The notes: generated by a model from the sequence alone, not told the origin. Positions 35,994 through 44,337 are shown, numbered from the stretch's first letter. The stretch: 64,000 bases of DNA from an uncultured Gammaproteobacteria bacterium (GCA_937967995.1 CALBTB010000010.1:186001-250000); one strand, 5' to 3'. Translations and numbers: made by a program.

Positions 35994-36961
35994 CAGGTGG
36001 TCTCCTGCTTGCGACCCAGGACCATGGACATGATGGCCATGCGCACGGCTATACCATTGGTTACCTGTTCGAGAATGACGGACTGTGGGCCATCGGCCAC
36101 GCTGGATTCAATTTCCACACCGCGGTTGATAGGGCCGGGATGCAGCACAATGGCATCGGGTTTGGCGAGACTGAGTTTTTCCTCGGTGATGCCATATTCG
36201 CTGAAATATTCCGCTTCGCTGGGCAGCATGGCGCCGGACATGCGTTCGCGTTGCAGGCGCAGCATCATGATGACATCGACGTCCTTAATGCCTTCGCGCA
36301 TGTTGTGATAGACATGCACGCCAAGTGTACCGGCGTCGCGGGGTATCAGGGTATGGGGTCCGATGACGCGCACTTCCGGCACACCGAGAATGTTCAGCGC
36401 ATGAATTTCCGAACGCGCGACGCGTGAATGCATGATGTCGCCGATCACGGCAACACGAAGTTTTGTAAAGTCCGGTTTATGGCGGCGTATGGTAAACATG
36501 TCGAGCATGCCCTGCGTCGGGTGTGCATGGCTGCCATCACCGGCATTGATAACACTGATGTGGGGTGCAACGTGATCGGCAATGAAATGCGCGGCACCAC
36601 TTTGATGATGGCGCACCACGAACATGTCGCAGTGCATGGCCTCGAGATTACGCAGCATATCCAGCAGGCTTTCCCCCTTGCTGGTGGACGAGGTGCTGAT
36701 GTTGATATTCAGCACATCAGCGGAAAGTCGTTTGGCGGCCAGTTCAAACGTGGTACGTGTGCGTGTGCTGGGTTCAAAGAACAGATTGACGATGGTCTTG
36801 CCGCGCAGCAGCGGGACCTTCTTGGCGGTCTGGGTACCAACGGTTGAGAAATTTTCAGCGGCGTCGAGGATGTCGATCAGGGTCTGGCGGGGGAGGTTTT
36901 CAATAGTGAGAAAGTGGCGAAGATTGCCGGCTTGGTCGAATTGAATATCGTGCCTCTTCAC
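35993..36961 (-). CDS. pyrB: Aspartate carbamoyltransferase catalytic subunit PyrB
   Basis: Committed step of pyrimidine synthesis. The 322-residue protein has the carbamoyl-phosphate motif FEPSTRTRTTFELAAKRL, then HPTQGMLDMFTI and VLHPGPINRGVEI. No pyrI regulatory subunit is present; the neighbouring PyrC' suggests a Pseudomonas-type (class A) holoenzyme. Its ATG overlaps the pyrR stop by 4 bp and its stop overlaps pyrC'. Confidence 0.97.
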   Translation of the reverse strand: MKRHDIQFDQAGNLRHFLTIENLPRQTLIDILDAAENFSTVGTQTAKKVPLLRGKTIVNLFFEPSTRTRTTFELAAKRLSADVLNINISTSSTSKGESLLDMLRNLEAMHCDMFVVRHHQSGAAHFIADHVAPHISVINAGDGSHAHPTQGMLDMFTIRRHKPDFTKLRVAVIGDIMHSRVARSEIHALNILGVPEVRVIGPHTLIPRDAGTLGVHVYHNMREGIKDVDVIMMLRLQRERMSGAMLPSEAEYFSEYGITEEKLSLAKPDAIVLHPGPINRGVEIESSVADGPQSVILEQVTNGIAVRMAIMSMVLGRKQETT

Positions 36962-37464
36962 ACCGTCTCCTGTACTTCCAACACCAGAGGGTCCGGACCG
37001 TTCAGCTTGATGTGCTGGTTTTCGGCCAGCGCCAATTGTACACCAGTTACGTCGGCGCAGATGGGTAATTCTCGTCCGGGGCGATCGACCAGTGTGGCCA
37101 GGATCACCGAGGCCGGTCGGCCGTAATCGAATATCTCGTTCAATGCGGCGCGAATCGTGCGGCCGGTATGCAGCACGTCATCCACCAGGATGATGTGCTG
37201 GTCATCGATTTCGAATTCGAGGCTCGATGGCGTGACCTGTGGGTGCATGCCGATGCGTGTGAAATCATCCCGGTAAAACGTGATGTTCAGCGTGCCGACC
37301 GGTTGCGTCAGTGCCAGGGCCTTGTGCAGGTGCCGGGCGACCCACACGCCGCCGGTATGAATGCCGATCATACAGGGCTGCGCGATACCGGCCTGTTCGA
37401 GTCGCTCACGAAGCTGGCTGGCCATGCTCTCCAGCAGGTCAGTGGGATTGGGTATGTTCGTCAT
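36958..37464 (-). CDS. pyrR: Bifunctional pyr operon regulator/uracil phosphoribosyltransferase PyrR
   Basis: PRTase-fold protein of 168 residues with the PRPP motif IILVDDVLHTGRTIRAAL and the family segments GIHTGGVWVARHL and VDRPGRELPI. In Bacillus PyrR binds pyr mRNA to attenuate; in Pseudomonas it affects pyr expression without a clear attenuator. I see no obvious anti-terminator in the 12-bp gaps here. The ATG at 37464 follows an in-frame TTG at 37467. Confidence 0.93.
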   Translation of the reverse strand: MTNIPNPTDLLESMASQLRERLEQAGIAQPCMIGIHTGGVWVARHLHKALALTQPVGTLNITFYRDDFTRIGMHPQVTPSSLEFEIDDQHIILVDDVLHTGRTIRAALNEIFDYGRPASVILATLVDRPGRELPICADVTGVQLALAENQHIKLNGPDPLVLEVQETV

Positions 37465-37476
37465 CAAATTGGAATA

Positions 37477-37917
37477 TCAGTTTGCGTTGTTATTGAGCCA
37501 GGATTGTAAAATGAGTTCCGCCGCCAGTTTATCAATTTCCGACTTGTCCTGTTTGCGGTGTCGGGGCCGGTGACTCGCTGCGATCAGGTTTTCCGCCTCC
37601 ATTGAACTCAGTTTCTCGTCAATCCAGTCGATGGGCAGATTGTAACGTTGTTTGAGTTGATTCCCAAAGTCCTGTATCACCGGCAACAACGGGTGAGGGC
37701 GATCATCCATGTTGTGGGGCATGCCGATCACCAGCACATCCGGCCGCCATTCGCTGATCAGCTGATCGATGCGTGGCCAGTCCGGTTTTCCGTCACTACA
37801 GTTAACGGTTGTCAGACCCTGCGCGGTGCCAGTGACTTCCTGGCCGGTCGCGATGCCAATGCGCCGGGTTCCGTAATCGAACCCCAATACGGTACGAGAA
37901 GAAGAGCTTGCCGACAT
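37477..37917 (-). CDS. ruvX: Holliday junction resolvase-like RuvX (YqgF), 16S rRNA maturation nuclease
   Basis: RNase H-like fold of 146 residues. The active-site strand is VLGFDYGTRRIGIATG, with a second acidic site in DWIDEKLSS. YqgF acts on pre-16S rRNA 5' ends in E. coli. It lies 12 bp upstream of pyrR and 12 bp downstream of yqgE, the same order as in Pseudomonas. Confidence 0.95.
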   Translation of the reverse strand: MSASSSSRTVLGFDYGTRRIGIATGQEVTGTAQGLTTVNCSDGKPDWPRIDQLISEWRPDVLVIGMPHNMDDRPHPLLPVIQDFGNQLKQRYNLPIDWIDEKLSSMEAENLIAASHRPRHRKQDKSEIDKLAAELILQSWLNNNAN

Positions 37918-37929
37918 GGGCCGATTGTA

Positions 37930-38493
37930 TCAGGCGTGACCGACGTCGTTGGACAGGTTTTTCAGTGGGACACCCAGGTGGTCAGCCGATGCCGTCCAGC
38001 GTTGTTCGATCGGCGTATCAAAGATGATGCGGGATTCGGCCGGGCCATTCAGCCAGGCATTGCTGCCCAGCTCCGATTCCAGTTGTCCGGCACCCCAGCC
38101 GGCATAGCCGAGCACAATCAGGAATTTTTCCGGACCTTCACCCTTTGCGATGGCTTCGATGATGTCCTGTGAAAAGGTAACACCAATGTCCTCGGTGACC
38201 GGCATGGTTGCCTCCCAGTTGCCGAGCCCACGGTGCAGGACAAAGCCGCGTTCCATTTGCACAGGGCCACCCTGGTAAATCGGAATGTAGTCGTCCGGTT
38301 TGCGTTCATGGTTGATATCGAGGTGATCCAGCAGCGAGGCAAAATCGAGATCCAGCGGGCGATTGATGACCAGACCCATGGCACCGTCCTCATTGTGATC
38401 GCACATGTAGGTCACGGTTTTGGAAAAGTTGGGATCCGCCAGGTTCGGCATGGCGATCAGGAAGTGCCCCTTCAGATTGGATGGCTCAATCAT
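37930..38493 (-). CDS. YqgE/AlgH family protein (UPF0301)
   Basis: Single-domain protein of 187 residues beginning with the conserved LKGHFLIAMPNLADPNFSKTV, then GAMGLVINRPLDL and LGYAGWGAGQLESEL. Called AlgH in Pseudomonas, where it was linked to alginate and virulence regulation, but its molecular role is unsettled. It is upstream of ruvX as in most gammaproteobacteria. Confidence 0.95.
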   Translation of the reverse strand: MIEPSNLKGHFLIAMPNLADPNFSKTVTYMCDHNEDGAMGLVINRPLDLDFASLLDHLDINHERKPDDYIPIYQGGPVQMERGFVLHRGLGNWEATMPVTEDIGVTFSQDIIEAIAKGEGPEKFLIVLGYAGWGAGQLESELGSNAWLNGPAESRIIFDTPIEQRWTASADHLGVPLKNLSNDVGHA

Positions 38494-38534
38494 GATTTAA
38501 GTATCGTTTGCGATTCCTGTCTCGACAAGTCGGA

Positions 38535-39437
38535 TTAGTTGATTGACGTCGTCAGGCCGTTTTTGACGCGAAAACGCCATACCAGTGATATATGGAGTAC
38601 ATCCGTGTCTTTCAAGATTTCCTTGCTCAGCGGTGGATAAGGTGCCGCCATGTTGACGATTTTTTTGGCCGCATTATCCAGCACGCGTTTGCCTGAAGAG
38701 CGCAGTATACGTACCGACTGAATACTGCCATCGGGATTGATTGCGACGTCCAGTAATAAATCACCATTAATATTGTTGCGAATGGCCTGCTCCGGGTAAT
38801 TCAGGCTGCCGACTCGCTCCACCTTGTCGCGCCATGCCTCGATATAACTGGCGAAACGGTATTCCTTGGCATTGGTGCCGGTGACATAGGTATGGTGAGG
38901 CGTTTGTGTGTAGGCCTGTTTGAGTTGCTGAATTTCGGCACGCAAACGGGCGAATTGTCGTGAACGTTCGTAAAGCTGGGCGGCCTTCACGCTTTTTGTT
39001 TCTGTCGGAATATCGCGCTTGAAATCCTTGCTCTCGGTGACGAACGGCGATTTATGTGCAGTCATCACCTCGGTCTGCTGGCGGGTTTTCTTCAGTGGCG
39101 GCGGTGACATGGCCAGTTCACTGTGTGGCGCGAGGCCGTCTTCCGGTGTCGGATAAGGATTGGATAACGGGCTGCTGGGACGAACCCGCTCTTCGACGTT
39201 ACCGCCACCTATCTGGTTTGCCTGGGCAAGGTAGTCCGCATCTTCCGGCGCTTCTTTGGAATGCGAGTGCACCAGCGTGATTTCCATGGTGGGCATGTCC
39301 TTGCTCTGCAGGAAATCCTGAATATCAAAACTGATTCCGAGAATAATAATGGCATGCAGTGCCATCGCCAGGAACAGGGTCAGCCCCATACGATCGTACT
39401 GGTGATGGTTATAGTGACCTGTCATGATGTTTTGCAT
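38535..39437 (-). CDS. Energy transducer TonB (TonB3-type)
   Basis: Inner-membrane protein that transmits proton-motive force to the outer membrane. Of three possible starts I prefer ATG 39437 (300 residues), which has AGG about 7 nt upstream; TTG 39455 and ATG 39425 are alternatives. One N-terminal membrane helix (LTLFLAMALHAIIILGI) is followed by a hydrophilic periplasmic part and the C-terminal TonB domain, with YPEQAIRNNINGDLLLDVAI and RVLDNAAKKIVNMAAPYPPL. Its place between yqgE and gshB equals P. aeruginosa tonB3, which is needed for twitching. The linker is not very Pro-rich. Confidence 0.88.
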   Translation of the reverse strand: MQNIMTGHYNHHQYDRMGLTLFLAMALHAIIILGISFDIQDFLQSKDMPTMEITLVHSHSKEAPEDADYLAQANQIGGGNVEERVRPSSPLSNPYPTPEDGLAPHSELAMSPPPLKKTRQQTEVMTAHKSPFVTESKDFKRDIPTETKSVKAAQLYERSRQFARLRAEIQQLKQAYTQTPHHTYVTGTNAKEYRFASYIEAWRDKVERVGSLNYPEQAIRNNINGDLLLDVAINPDGSIQSVRILRSSGKRVLDNAAKKIVNMAAPYPPLSKEILKDTDVLHISLVWRFRVKNGLTTSIN

Positions 39438-39466
39438 ATCAACCTGCTGCTGCAATGACGAACGGA

Positions 39467-39988
39467 TCAGCTACCAGTTTGGGTTAACCGGTTTACCAGC
39501 TTTTGACTGATTATACCGTTAATAATTCCCAGTATAACGGCAATTGTCATCAATACCGGAAACAGTCGCCAGATTCCGGCATGGGGAATAAACAGGAAAT
39601 AAGCGCAAACAAACTGTCCACTCATGTGTGCCATCGACGCCAGTACGCTCAGTCCAATGGCACTGAAACGTGTGCCCGCCAGGCTTGCCAGCCACAGAAT
39701 GAGCAGGCTGGTGAGTGCTCCCGTCGCGGAAAGAAAAAAGGTGGGAGACAAAAAGGTACCGATTAACATACTGCCGACCAGTACGCGTAACACACTGACC
39801 CAGGCCGCAATCCTGAAACCATACAGGCACAACACGGTAATGGTGATGATGTTTGACAGGCCGGGTTTGAGTCCGGGCAGTAAACTGGGCAGGGCACTTT
39901 CGAAAATGTGGACCATGATCGCGGCAGCACTTAGCCAGGCGATCAGCAGGTCCTCGCGGCTGGGCGTCAGGTCAGAAGTTGATGGCAT
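39467..39988 (-). CDS. Gx transporter family membrane protein
   Basis: Polytopic protein of 173 residues with five or six hydrophobic segments, matching the Gx/heptaprenyl diphosphate synthase component I family (PF07456). The helix start LPGLKPGLSNIITITVLCLYG is the family signature. Members commonly sit beside a NusG domain II protein and ApbE, as here. Function unknown; it may carry a small molecule for extracytoplasmic flavin or quinone chemistry. Its start overlaps the preceding gene by 17 bp. Confidence 0.85.
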   Translation of the reverse strand: MPSTSDLTPSREDLLIAWLSAAAIMVHIFESALPSLLPGLKPGLSNIITITVLCLYGFRIAAWVSVLRVLVGSMLIGTFLSPTFFLSATGALTSLLILWLASLAGTRFSAIGLSVLASMAHMSGQFVCAYFLFIPHAGIWRLFPVLMTIAVILGIINGIISQKLVNRLTQTGS

Positions 39989-40331
39989 CAAACTGTCTTG
40001 TGCCGCCAGTCATTTCCACCAGCACACCGTTTGGCAGACAGGCCAGCACCTGGCCACTGTGCTCGAGCCAGCCGGCATGAATACATACCTTGGATTTGCA
40101 GGGTGAATCGACGAAGCGTATTCGTTGCCTGTTAATTTCCAGCTTGCTGGTGCCAAGTCGTCCCGCTACATCAATAAACCGATCAGCATCCAGGTTATGG
40201 GAGATAGTATGGTGATCGTGATCAGTCAGTTTTGCGTGCGTGGGGTGTGGACCGGTTGTCCACAACAAAAGATAAAGACTGATCAGTACGACCACGGCAA
40301 AGACAATGACGATACGGTCGGCAACAGTCAT
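39972..40331 (-). CDS. NusG domain II-containing membrane-anchored protein
   Basis: Small protein of 119 residues: one N-terminal membrane helix (IVIVFAVVVLISLYLLL) and a NusG_II (PF07009) domain with SPCKSKVCIHAGWL and LACLPNGVLVEM. Three cysteines in the domain could bind metal or form a disulfide in the periplasm. It overlaps apbE by 4 bp and the Gx gene by 17 bp, so the three are translationally coupled. Confidence 0.88.
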   Translation of the reverse strand: MTVADRIVIVFAVVVLISLYLLLWTTGPHPTHAKLTDHDHHTISHNLDADRFIDVAGRLGTSKLEINRQRIRFVDSPCKSKVCIHAGWLEHSGQVLACLPNGVLVEMTGGTRQFDAINF

Positions 40332-41386
40332 GGCGTGGCAATAACCTTGATGTCGAGATCGGGTTGTTCGAAATGAATACGCTGATGCATGGCGTCTGTA
40401 ATATGCACAGTACCGGACTTATCTACAAGCATAGCCTGTTTTATTCCCATGTTACGGGCTGTTTCAAGCCACTGTTCGGGGCCGGCGACGAACAGTGCCG
40501 TCGCAGCCGCGTCGGCCACGGCACCGTTGGTATGGATGACCGTGACGCTTTGTACCTGGTCCGCCGGGTAACCGCTACGTGGATCCAGTATGTGGTGATA
40601 ACGCTTTCCTTCGTATTCGTAATAACGTTCGTAATCTCCCGAAGTAAAAACGGCTTCACCGTCAGCGACATCAAGACTGGCCAGCAGGCCGGATTGGCGT
40701 GGGTGACGTATGGCGATTCGCCAGGGTCTGTCGACATGCGATCCCAGTACCTTCAGATCACCACCGGTATTGATGATGGCATTTTTGACGCCCATGCTCT
40801 GTAAATCCTGCATGAGAATATCCAGGACATATCCCTTGGCTACCGCACCAAAATCCAGTTGCACGGCCGGGTTAGTGTTAGTGATGCGCACTCCTTTAAT
40901 GGTCAGATCATCCATGCGCGGTTTTTGATCCAGGATTGCCTGTATGGATTCTTCATCCGGTGGCGGACCGTCAGAAGGTATTTCTTCATGATAACCCCAC
41001 AGGGCCATGAGTTTGCCAATGGCCGGATTGAATAACCCGTTGCTCTGTCTGTACAGAAGCTGTGATTGTTCAAGCAACGGTAATAATGACGGTATGGTGG
41101 AAAATTCCCCGGCCGCCGCCAGTAACTGGTTGGTGCGGCCGGTCGGGCCGGCTTTCCAGGGATGAAAAGCGTAGTGATAGTATTCAAGCTTTTCATTAAT
41201 TGTTTTCATGATCAGCGCCTGTTCCTGTTCTGTGACGCCAATCAGGGTAGTCTCGACAAAAGTACCGAAGGCCAGGGTCGTATCTTTTCGTTCAACCGGC
41301 GCGGGGGCTGGCTGGCAACCGGCAGTAAAAGTACTCAGTGTGACGAGCAATACGAGGAGAAATTTATAACGAGGCAATATGTCCAT
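40328..41386 (-). CDS. apbE: FAD:protein FMN transferase ApbE, lipoprotein
   Basis: Attaches FMN covalently to threonines of extracytoplasmic proteins. The ATG at 41386 begins a lipoprotein signal (hydrophobic core FLLVLLVTLSTF, lipobox TAGC), leaving 352 residues; an upstream in-frame start at 41428 would push the signal inward. FGAVAKGYVLD and the conserved NTGGDLKVLG and RHHHIL-like YHHILDPRSGYP motifs are present. No FMN-binding domain partner lies in the window, so its substrate is elsewhere. The start overlaps gshB by 23 bp. Confidence 0.93.
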   Translation of the reverse strand: MDILPRYKFLLVLLVTLSTFTAGCQPAPAPVERKDTTLAFGTFVETTLIGVTEQEQALIMKTINEKLEYYHYAFHPWKAGPTGRTNQLLAAAGEFSTIPSLLPLLEQSQLLYRQSNGLFNPAIGKLMALWGYHEEIPSDGPPPDEESIQAILDQKPRMDDLTIKGVRITNTNPAVQLDFGAVAKGYVLDILMQDLQSMGVKNAIINTGGDLKVLGSHVDRPWRIAIRHPRQSGLLASLDVADGEAVFTSGDYERYYEYEGKRYHHILDPRSGYPADQVQSVTVIHTNGAVADAAATALFVAGPEQWLETARNMGIKQAMLVDKSGTVHITDAMHQRIHFEQPDLDIKVIATP

Positions 41387-42335
41387 GTTGTTGACGTTTT
41401 TCTTCAATCCTGTCCAGCAGAAGTGCACTGATATTCATATTGTAAAGTGAATCCAGTTCACGAATACAGGTTGGACTGGTCACATTAATTTCGGTAAGAA
41501 AGTCTCCGATCACATCCAGTCCGACAAACATCAGGCCCATGGCTTTTAGTTTCGGCCCGACCTGATCACAAATCCATTGATCGCGCTCACTCAACGCGAC
41601 ACCTTCACCGCGTCCGCCGGTGGCGAGGTTGGCGCGAGTTTCTCCGCTTGCGGGTATGCGCGCGAGGGCATAAGGCACCGCCACGCCATCGATGAGCAGA
41701 ATACGTTTATCACCTTTTGTCACTTCAGGAATATAACGCTGCGCCATAATCAGCCGTTGTTGCTGGCGCGTCATGGTTTCCAGAATAACATTCAGGTTTG
41801 GGTCATCAGCGCGCACGCGAAAAATCGAATGTCCGCCCATTCCTTCAAGCGGTTTAAGAATGACATCCTGCTGTTGTTGTATAAAGGACTTAAGCTGCGC
41901 ATAACGGCTGCTGACGACGGTAGGTGAGATACATTGTTCAAACTGCAGCGCAAACAGTTTCTCGTTGGCATCACGTAAGGAACGGGGATCATTCACCACC
42001 ATGACACCACTCTGCTGTGCCTGTTCGAGGATATACGTGCTATAGATGTAATCCATGTCGAACGGTGGGTCCTTGCGCATCAGGATGACGTCCAGTTGTT
42101 GCAGCGCCATGTGTTGCGGTTTTTCAAGCGCGTACCAGTTGTCGGCATCATGTTTAACGGTCAGGCGTCGAGCCGTACCCATTGCCTGGCTGCCCTGTAA
42201 AAACAGATCCGCCTGTTCAAAATAAAATAACTGATAACCACGTTGCTGCGCTTCAAGCAACATGGCCAGCGTGCTGTCTTTTTTGAAATTGATGGAGCCG
42301 ATTGGGTCCATCACGACACCGAGTTTCATAGCCAA
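41364..42335 (-). CDS. gshB: Glutathione synthetase GshB
   Basis: ATP-grasp enzyme joining gamma-glutamylcysteine and glycine. The 323 residues start MAMKLGVVMDPIGSINFKKD and include VMRKDPPFDMDYIYSTYILE-like sequence, LKPLEGMGGHSIFRV and FVGLDVIGDFLTEINVTSP. It is 2 bp after gshA and the two form the glutathione pathway. P. aeruginosa also has gshB next to pilG, but without gshA. Confidence 0.97.
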   Translation of the reverse strand: MAMKLGVVMDPIGSINFKKDSTLAMLLEAQQRGYQLFYFEQADLFLQGSQAMGTARRLTVKHDADNWYALEKPQHMALQQLDVILMRKDPPFDMDYIYSTYILEQAQQSGVMVVNDPRSLRDANEKLFALQFEQCISPTVVSSRYAQLKSFIQQQQDVILKPLEGMGGHSIFRVRADDPNLNVILETMTRQQQRLIMAQRYIPEVTKGDKRILLIDGVAVPYALARIPASGETRANLATGGRGEGVALSERDQWICDQVGPKLKAMGLMFVGLDVIGDFLTEINVTSPTCIRELDSLYNMNISALLLDRIEEKRQQHGHIASL

Positions 42336-42337
42336 GG

Positions 42338-43636
42338 TTATTTTTTCCAGAGTGCGTATTCGCGGGCAGCGGCCAGTAAGGCCAGACGTGCAATCACGCC
42401 ATAGGCATAAAAGCGATTCGGATTGGCATCCGGTGCCTTGCTACTGTCGGGTGCATTACAGGGTTCGACAAAAGCCAGTGGTTGAAAATGCATGCCCGGT
42501 GCATTGAGGTTTTCGTTGACACCGCGTTCGGTGTGCACCCGGTAAAATCCGCCCACCACAAAATGATCGATCATGTACACCACCGGTTCGGCCACGGATT
42601 GCGGGTCACCCCAGGTTTCAAAAGTATAAACCCCTTCCTGCATGATGACGCGCGATACCGCCTGGCCGCTTTTGGCGGAAGACATCTTGGTGCGCTGTTT
42701 GCGATTGAGTTCCAGTAACTCATCGGGACTATGTACGGTCATGATGCCCATGCCGTAGGTGCCGGCATCGGATTTGACGATCACGAACGGTTTTTCGGTA
42801 ATCGCATACTCATCGTATTTTTTCTGAATATCTTCCAGCAGGCGCGTGACGTTTTTCTTCAGGCAGTCCTCGCCCTCGCGCTTCATGAAATTGATTTCGC
42901 CGCAGTTGCGCGATAACGGGTCGACCAGCCACGGGTCGATATCGACAATGCCTGCAAACTCCTCGGCAACGGCCTTGTACTGGGCGAAATGCTCTGATTT
43001 AAGACGTGATGACCAGCCCAGATTGAGCGGGGGCACGATTTTCATGTCGACACCCTCGAGCTGTGCAGGAATACCGCCGGACAGATCATTGTTCAAAATA
43101 ACGACACAGGGCTCAAAATCCTTCACAGTCAATGTGTTACCGTCTCTTATCGGCTTTTCCAGTGTCAGTGTCCGGCCCGAAGGCAGTGATATTTGTAGGT
43201 TTTGATCAAGATCCGGTAGCAATGAGCCGATACGTATTTCGAAGCCGGCTTTGCTGATGATTTCCCGCAATGTGGCAATGTTTTCAAGATAATGCAGGTT
43301 GCGGGTGTGGTTTTCCGGTATCAGCAGGATTTTTGCCGCATCCGGACAGATGCGCTCGATCGCCGACTGCATGGCCTGTATACACAGTGGCATGAAGGCC
43401 GGATTCAGGTTGTTGAAACCGGCGGGAAACAGGTTGGTATCGACCGGCGCCAGCTTGAAACCGGCATTGCGCAGGTCGACGGAAGCGTAAAACGGTGCCG
43501 GTGACTTGAGCCACTGGCTGCGCAGCCAGGTCTCGATTTCAGCCTGGTGTTCCAGCAGGTGTGATTCGAGATGACGTAGCGGACCGGACAGGGCAGTGGT
43601 CAGATGGGGTACGGCGTGTAAATGTTCGATGCTCAT
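42338..43636 (-). CDS. gshA: Glutamate-cysteine ligase, T. ferrooxidans type
   Basis: First step of glutathione synthesis. The 432-residue protein belongs to the small group first seen in Acidithiobacillus (TIGR02049-like), unrelated in length to the 518-residue E. coli GshA. Supporting segments are VDLRNAGFKLAPVDTNLFPA, IVDIDPWLVDPLSRNCGE, VKSDAGTYGMGIMTV and the C-terminal NRFYAYGVIARLALLAAARE. It is first in the minus-strand run and is divergent from pilG with 299 bp between. Confidence 0.9.
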   Translation of the reverse strand: MSIEHLHAVPHLTTALSGPLRHLESHLLEHQAEIETWLRSQWLKSPAPFYASVDLRNAGFKLAPVDTNLFPAGFNNLNPAFMPLCIQAMQSAIERICPDAAKILLIPENHTRNLHYLENIATLREIISKAGFEIRIGSLLPDLDQNLQISLPSGRTLTLEKPIRDGNTLTVKDFEPCVVILNNDLSGGIPAQLEGVDMKIVPPLNLGWSSRLKSEHFAQYKAVAEEFAGIVDIDPWLVDPLSRNCGEINFMKREGEDCLKKNVTRLLEDIQKKYDEYAITEKPFVIVKSDAGTYGMGIMTVHSPDELLELNRKQRTKMSSAKSGQAVSRVIMQEGVYTFETWGDPQSVAEPVVYMIDHFVVGGFYRVHTERGVNENLNAPGMHFQPLAFVEPCNAPDSSKAPDANPNRFYAYGVIARLALLAAAREYALWKK

Positions 43637-43677
43637 AGGGTTAGGTAGTTTAGACAGGCTTGGCTAAGATTACTCTA

Positions 43678-43706
43678 TGTATAAGGGTTTGGCACCTGGG
43701 TTGCAA
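43678..43706 (-). promoter_or_regulatory. Possible sigma-70 promoter of gshA
   Basis: On the minus strand TTGCAA (43706-43701) and TATACA (43683-43678) are 17 nt apart, about 42 nt before the gshA ATG. The -35 overlaps the -12 element of the divergent sigma-54 promoter. The hexamers are only moderately good. Confidence 0.35.
43690..43705 (+). promoter_or_regulatory. Sigma-54 (RpoN) promoter upstream of pilG
   Basis: TGGCAC at 43690-43695, a 5-nt spacer, then TTGCA at 43701-43705 is an exact match to the -24/-12 consensus TGGCAC-N5-TTGCA. It points toward pilG, with a start expected near 43717 and a leader of about 220 nt. The rest of the 299-bp gap holds a TATAAT at 43788 without a good -35, and the structured leader. 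Enhancer sites were not identified. Confidence 0.75.
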
Positions 43707-43850
43707 TGCGAATTAGCTGATTAATTTATAATCAAATCTGGCCGATGAATGGACAGGTAACATGGAATAGGAAACCAAAATATCCTATATAATATGAGTA
43801 CTTATAGATTGTTCTTCAAATCTATGTTAAATATCGTGGGGAACTATTGC

Positions 43851-43926
43851 ATTTACAAGGGGAAGCAGTAAATCCGGGTTTTCACCAGTGGGTGAAAGAC
43901 GGGACCCGTTGCGACAAGAAAGAGGG
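43851..43926 (+). promoter_or_regulatory. Structured 5' leader of pilG with two hairpins before the ribosome binding site
   Basis: Hairpin 1 pairs ATTTAC (43851-43856) with GTAAAT (43868-43873). Hairpin 2 pairs TTTCACC (43880-43886) with GGTGAAA (43891-43897) around AGTG, and is extended by CGGGT (43875-43879) with ACCCG (43904-43908). The SD GAGGG is at 43922-43926. I could not match it to a known riboswitch class. Confidence 0.45.
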
Positions 43927-43935
43927 TAACCACGA

Positions 43936-44337
43936 GTGTTAGCAGAGAAGGCTATGGATGACGAATTTCAAGGCCTGAAAGTCATGGTCATCGATGATTC
44001 CAAGACGATCCGGCGAACGGCAGAGACTTTACTCAAAAAAGTCGGTTGTGAAGTGATTACGGCGACAGATGGATTTGAGGCCCTGGCCAAGATTGCCGAT
44101 AACCGTCCTGACATCATCTTCGTTGACATCATGATGCCCAGGCTGGACGGTTACCAGACCACCGCCTTGATCAAGAATAACCAGGTGTTCAAACAGACGC
44201 CGGTAATCATGTTGTCGAGTAAGGATGGGCTGTTTGACCGGGCAAGGGGGCGAATCGTCGGTTCGGAGCAGTATCTGACCAAGCCTTTTACGAAAGAGGA
44301 ATTGCTTGGCGCTATCAAGAAACATGTCGCCAGGTAA
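43936..44337 (+). CDS. pilG: Twitching motility response regulator PilG
   Basis: Single-domain CheY-like receiver of the Chp system that promotes pilus extension and controls cAMP in Pseudomonas. Phosphoacceptor D64 in IIFVDIMMPRLDGY, acidic pocket D20-D21 in MVIDDSKTIRR, and the K of YLTKPF are present. GTG at 43936 has GAGGG 9 nt upstream and gives 133 residues; an ATG at 43954 would give 127. It is the first gene of pilG-pilH-pilI-pilJ-pilK-chpA-chpB-chpC. Confidence 0.96.
   Translation: MLAEKAMDDEFQGLKVMVIDDSKTIRRTAETLLKKVGCEVITATDGFEALAKIADNRPDIIFVDIMMPRLDGYQTTALIKNNQVFKQTPVIMLSSKDGLFDRARGRIVGSEQYLTKPFTKEELLGAIKKHVAR

Noticed and set aside
43788..43793. TATAAT hexamer upstream of pilG as a sigma-70 promoter
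   Set aside because: No acceptable -35 element at 16-18 nt spacing; the sigma-54 site is far stronger.
43840..43930. GEMM cyclic di-GMP riboswitch before pilG
   Set aside because: The conserved GCAAA, GACGCAAAGCC and receptor elements are absent, although hairpins exist.
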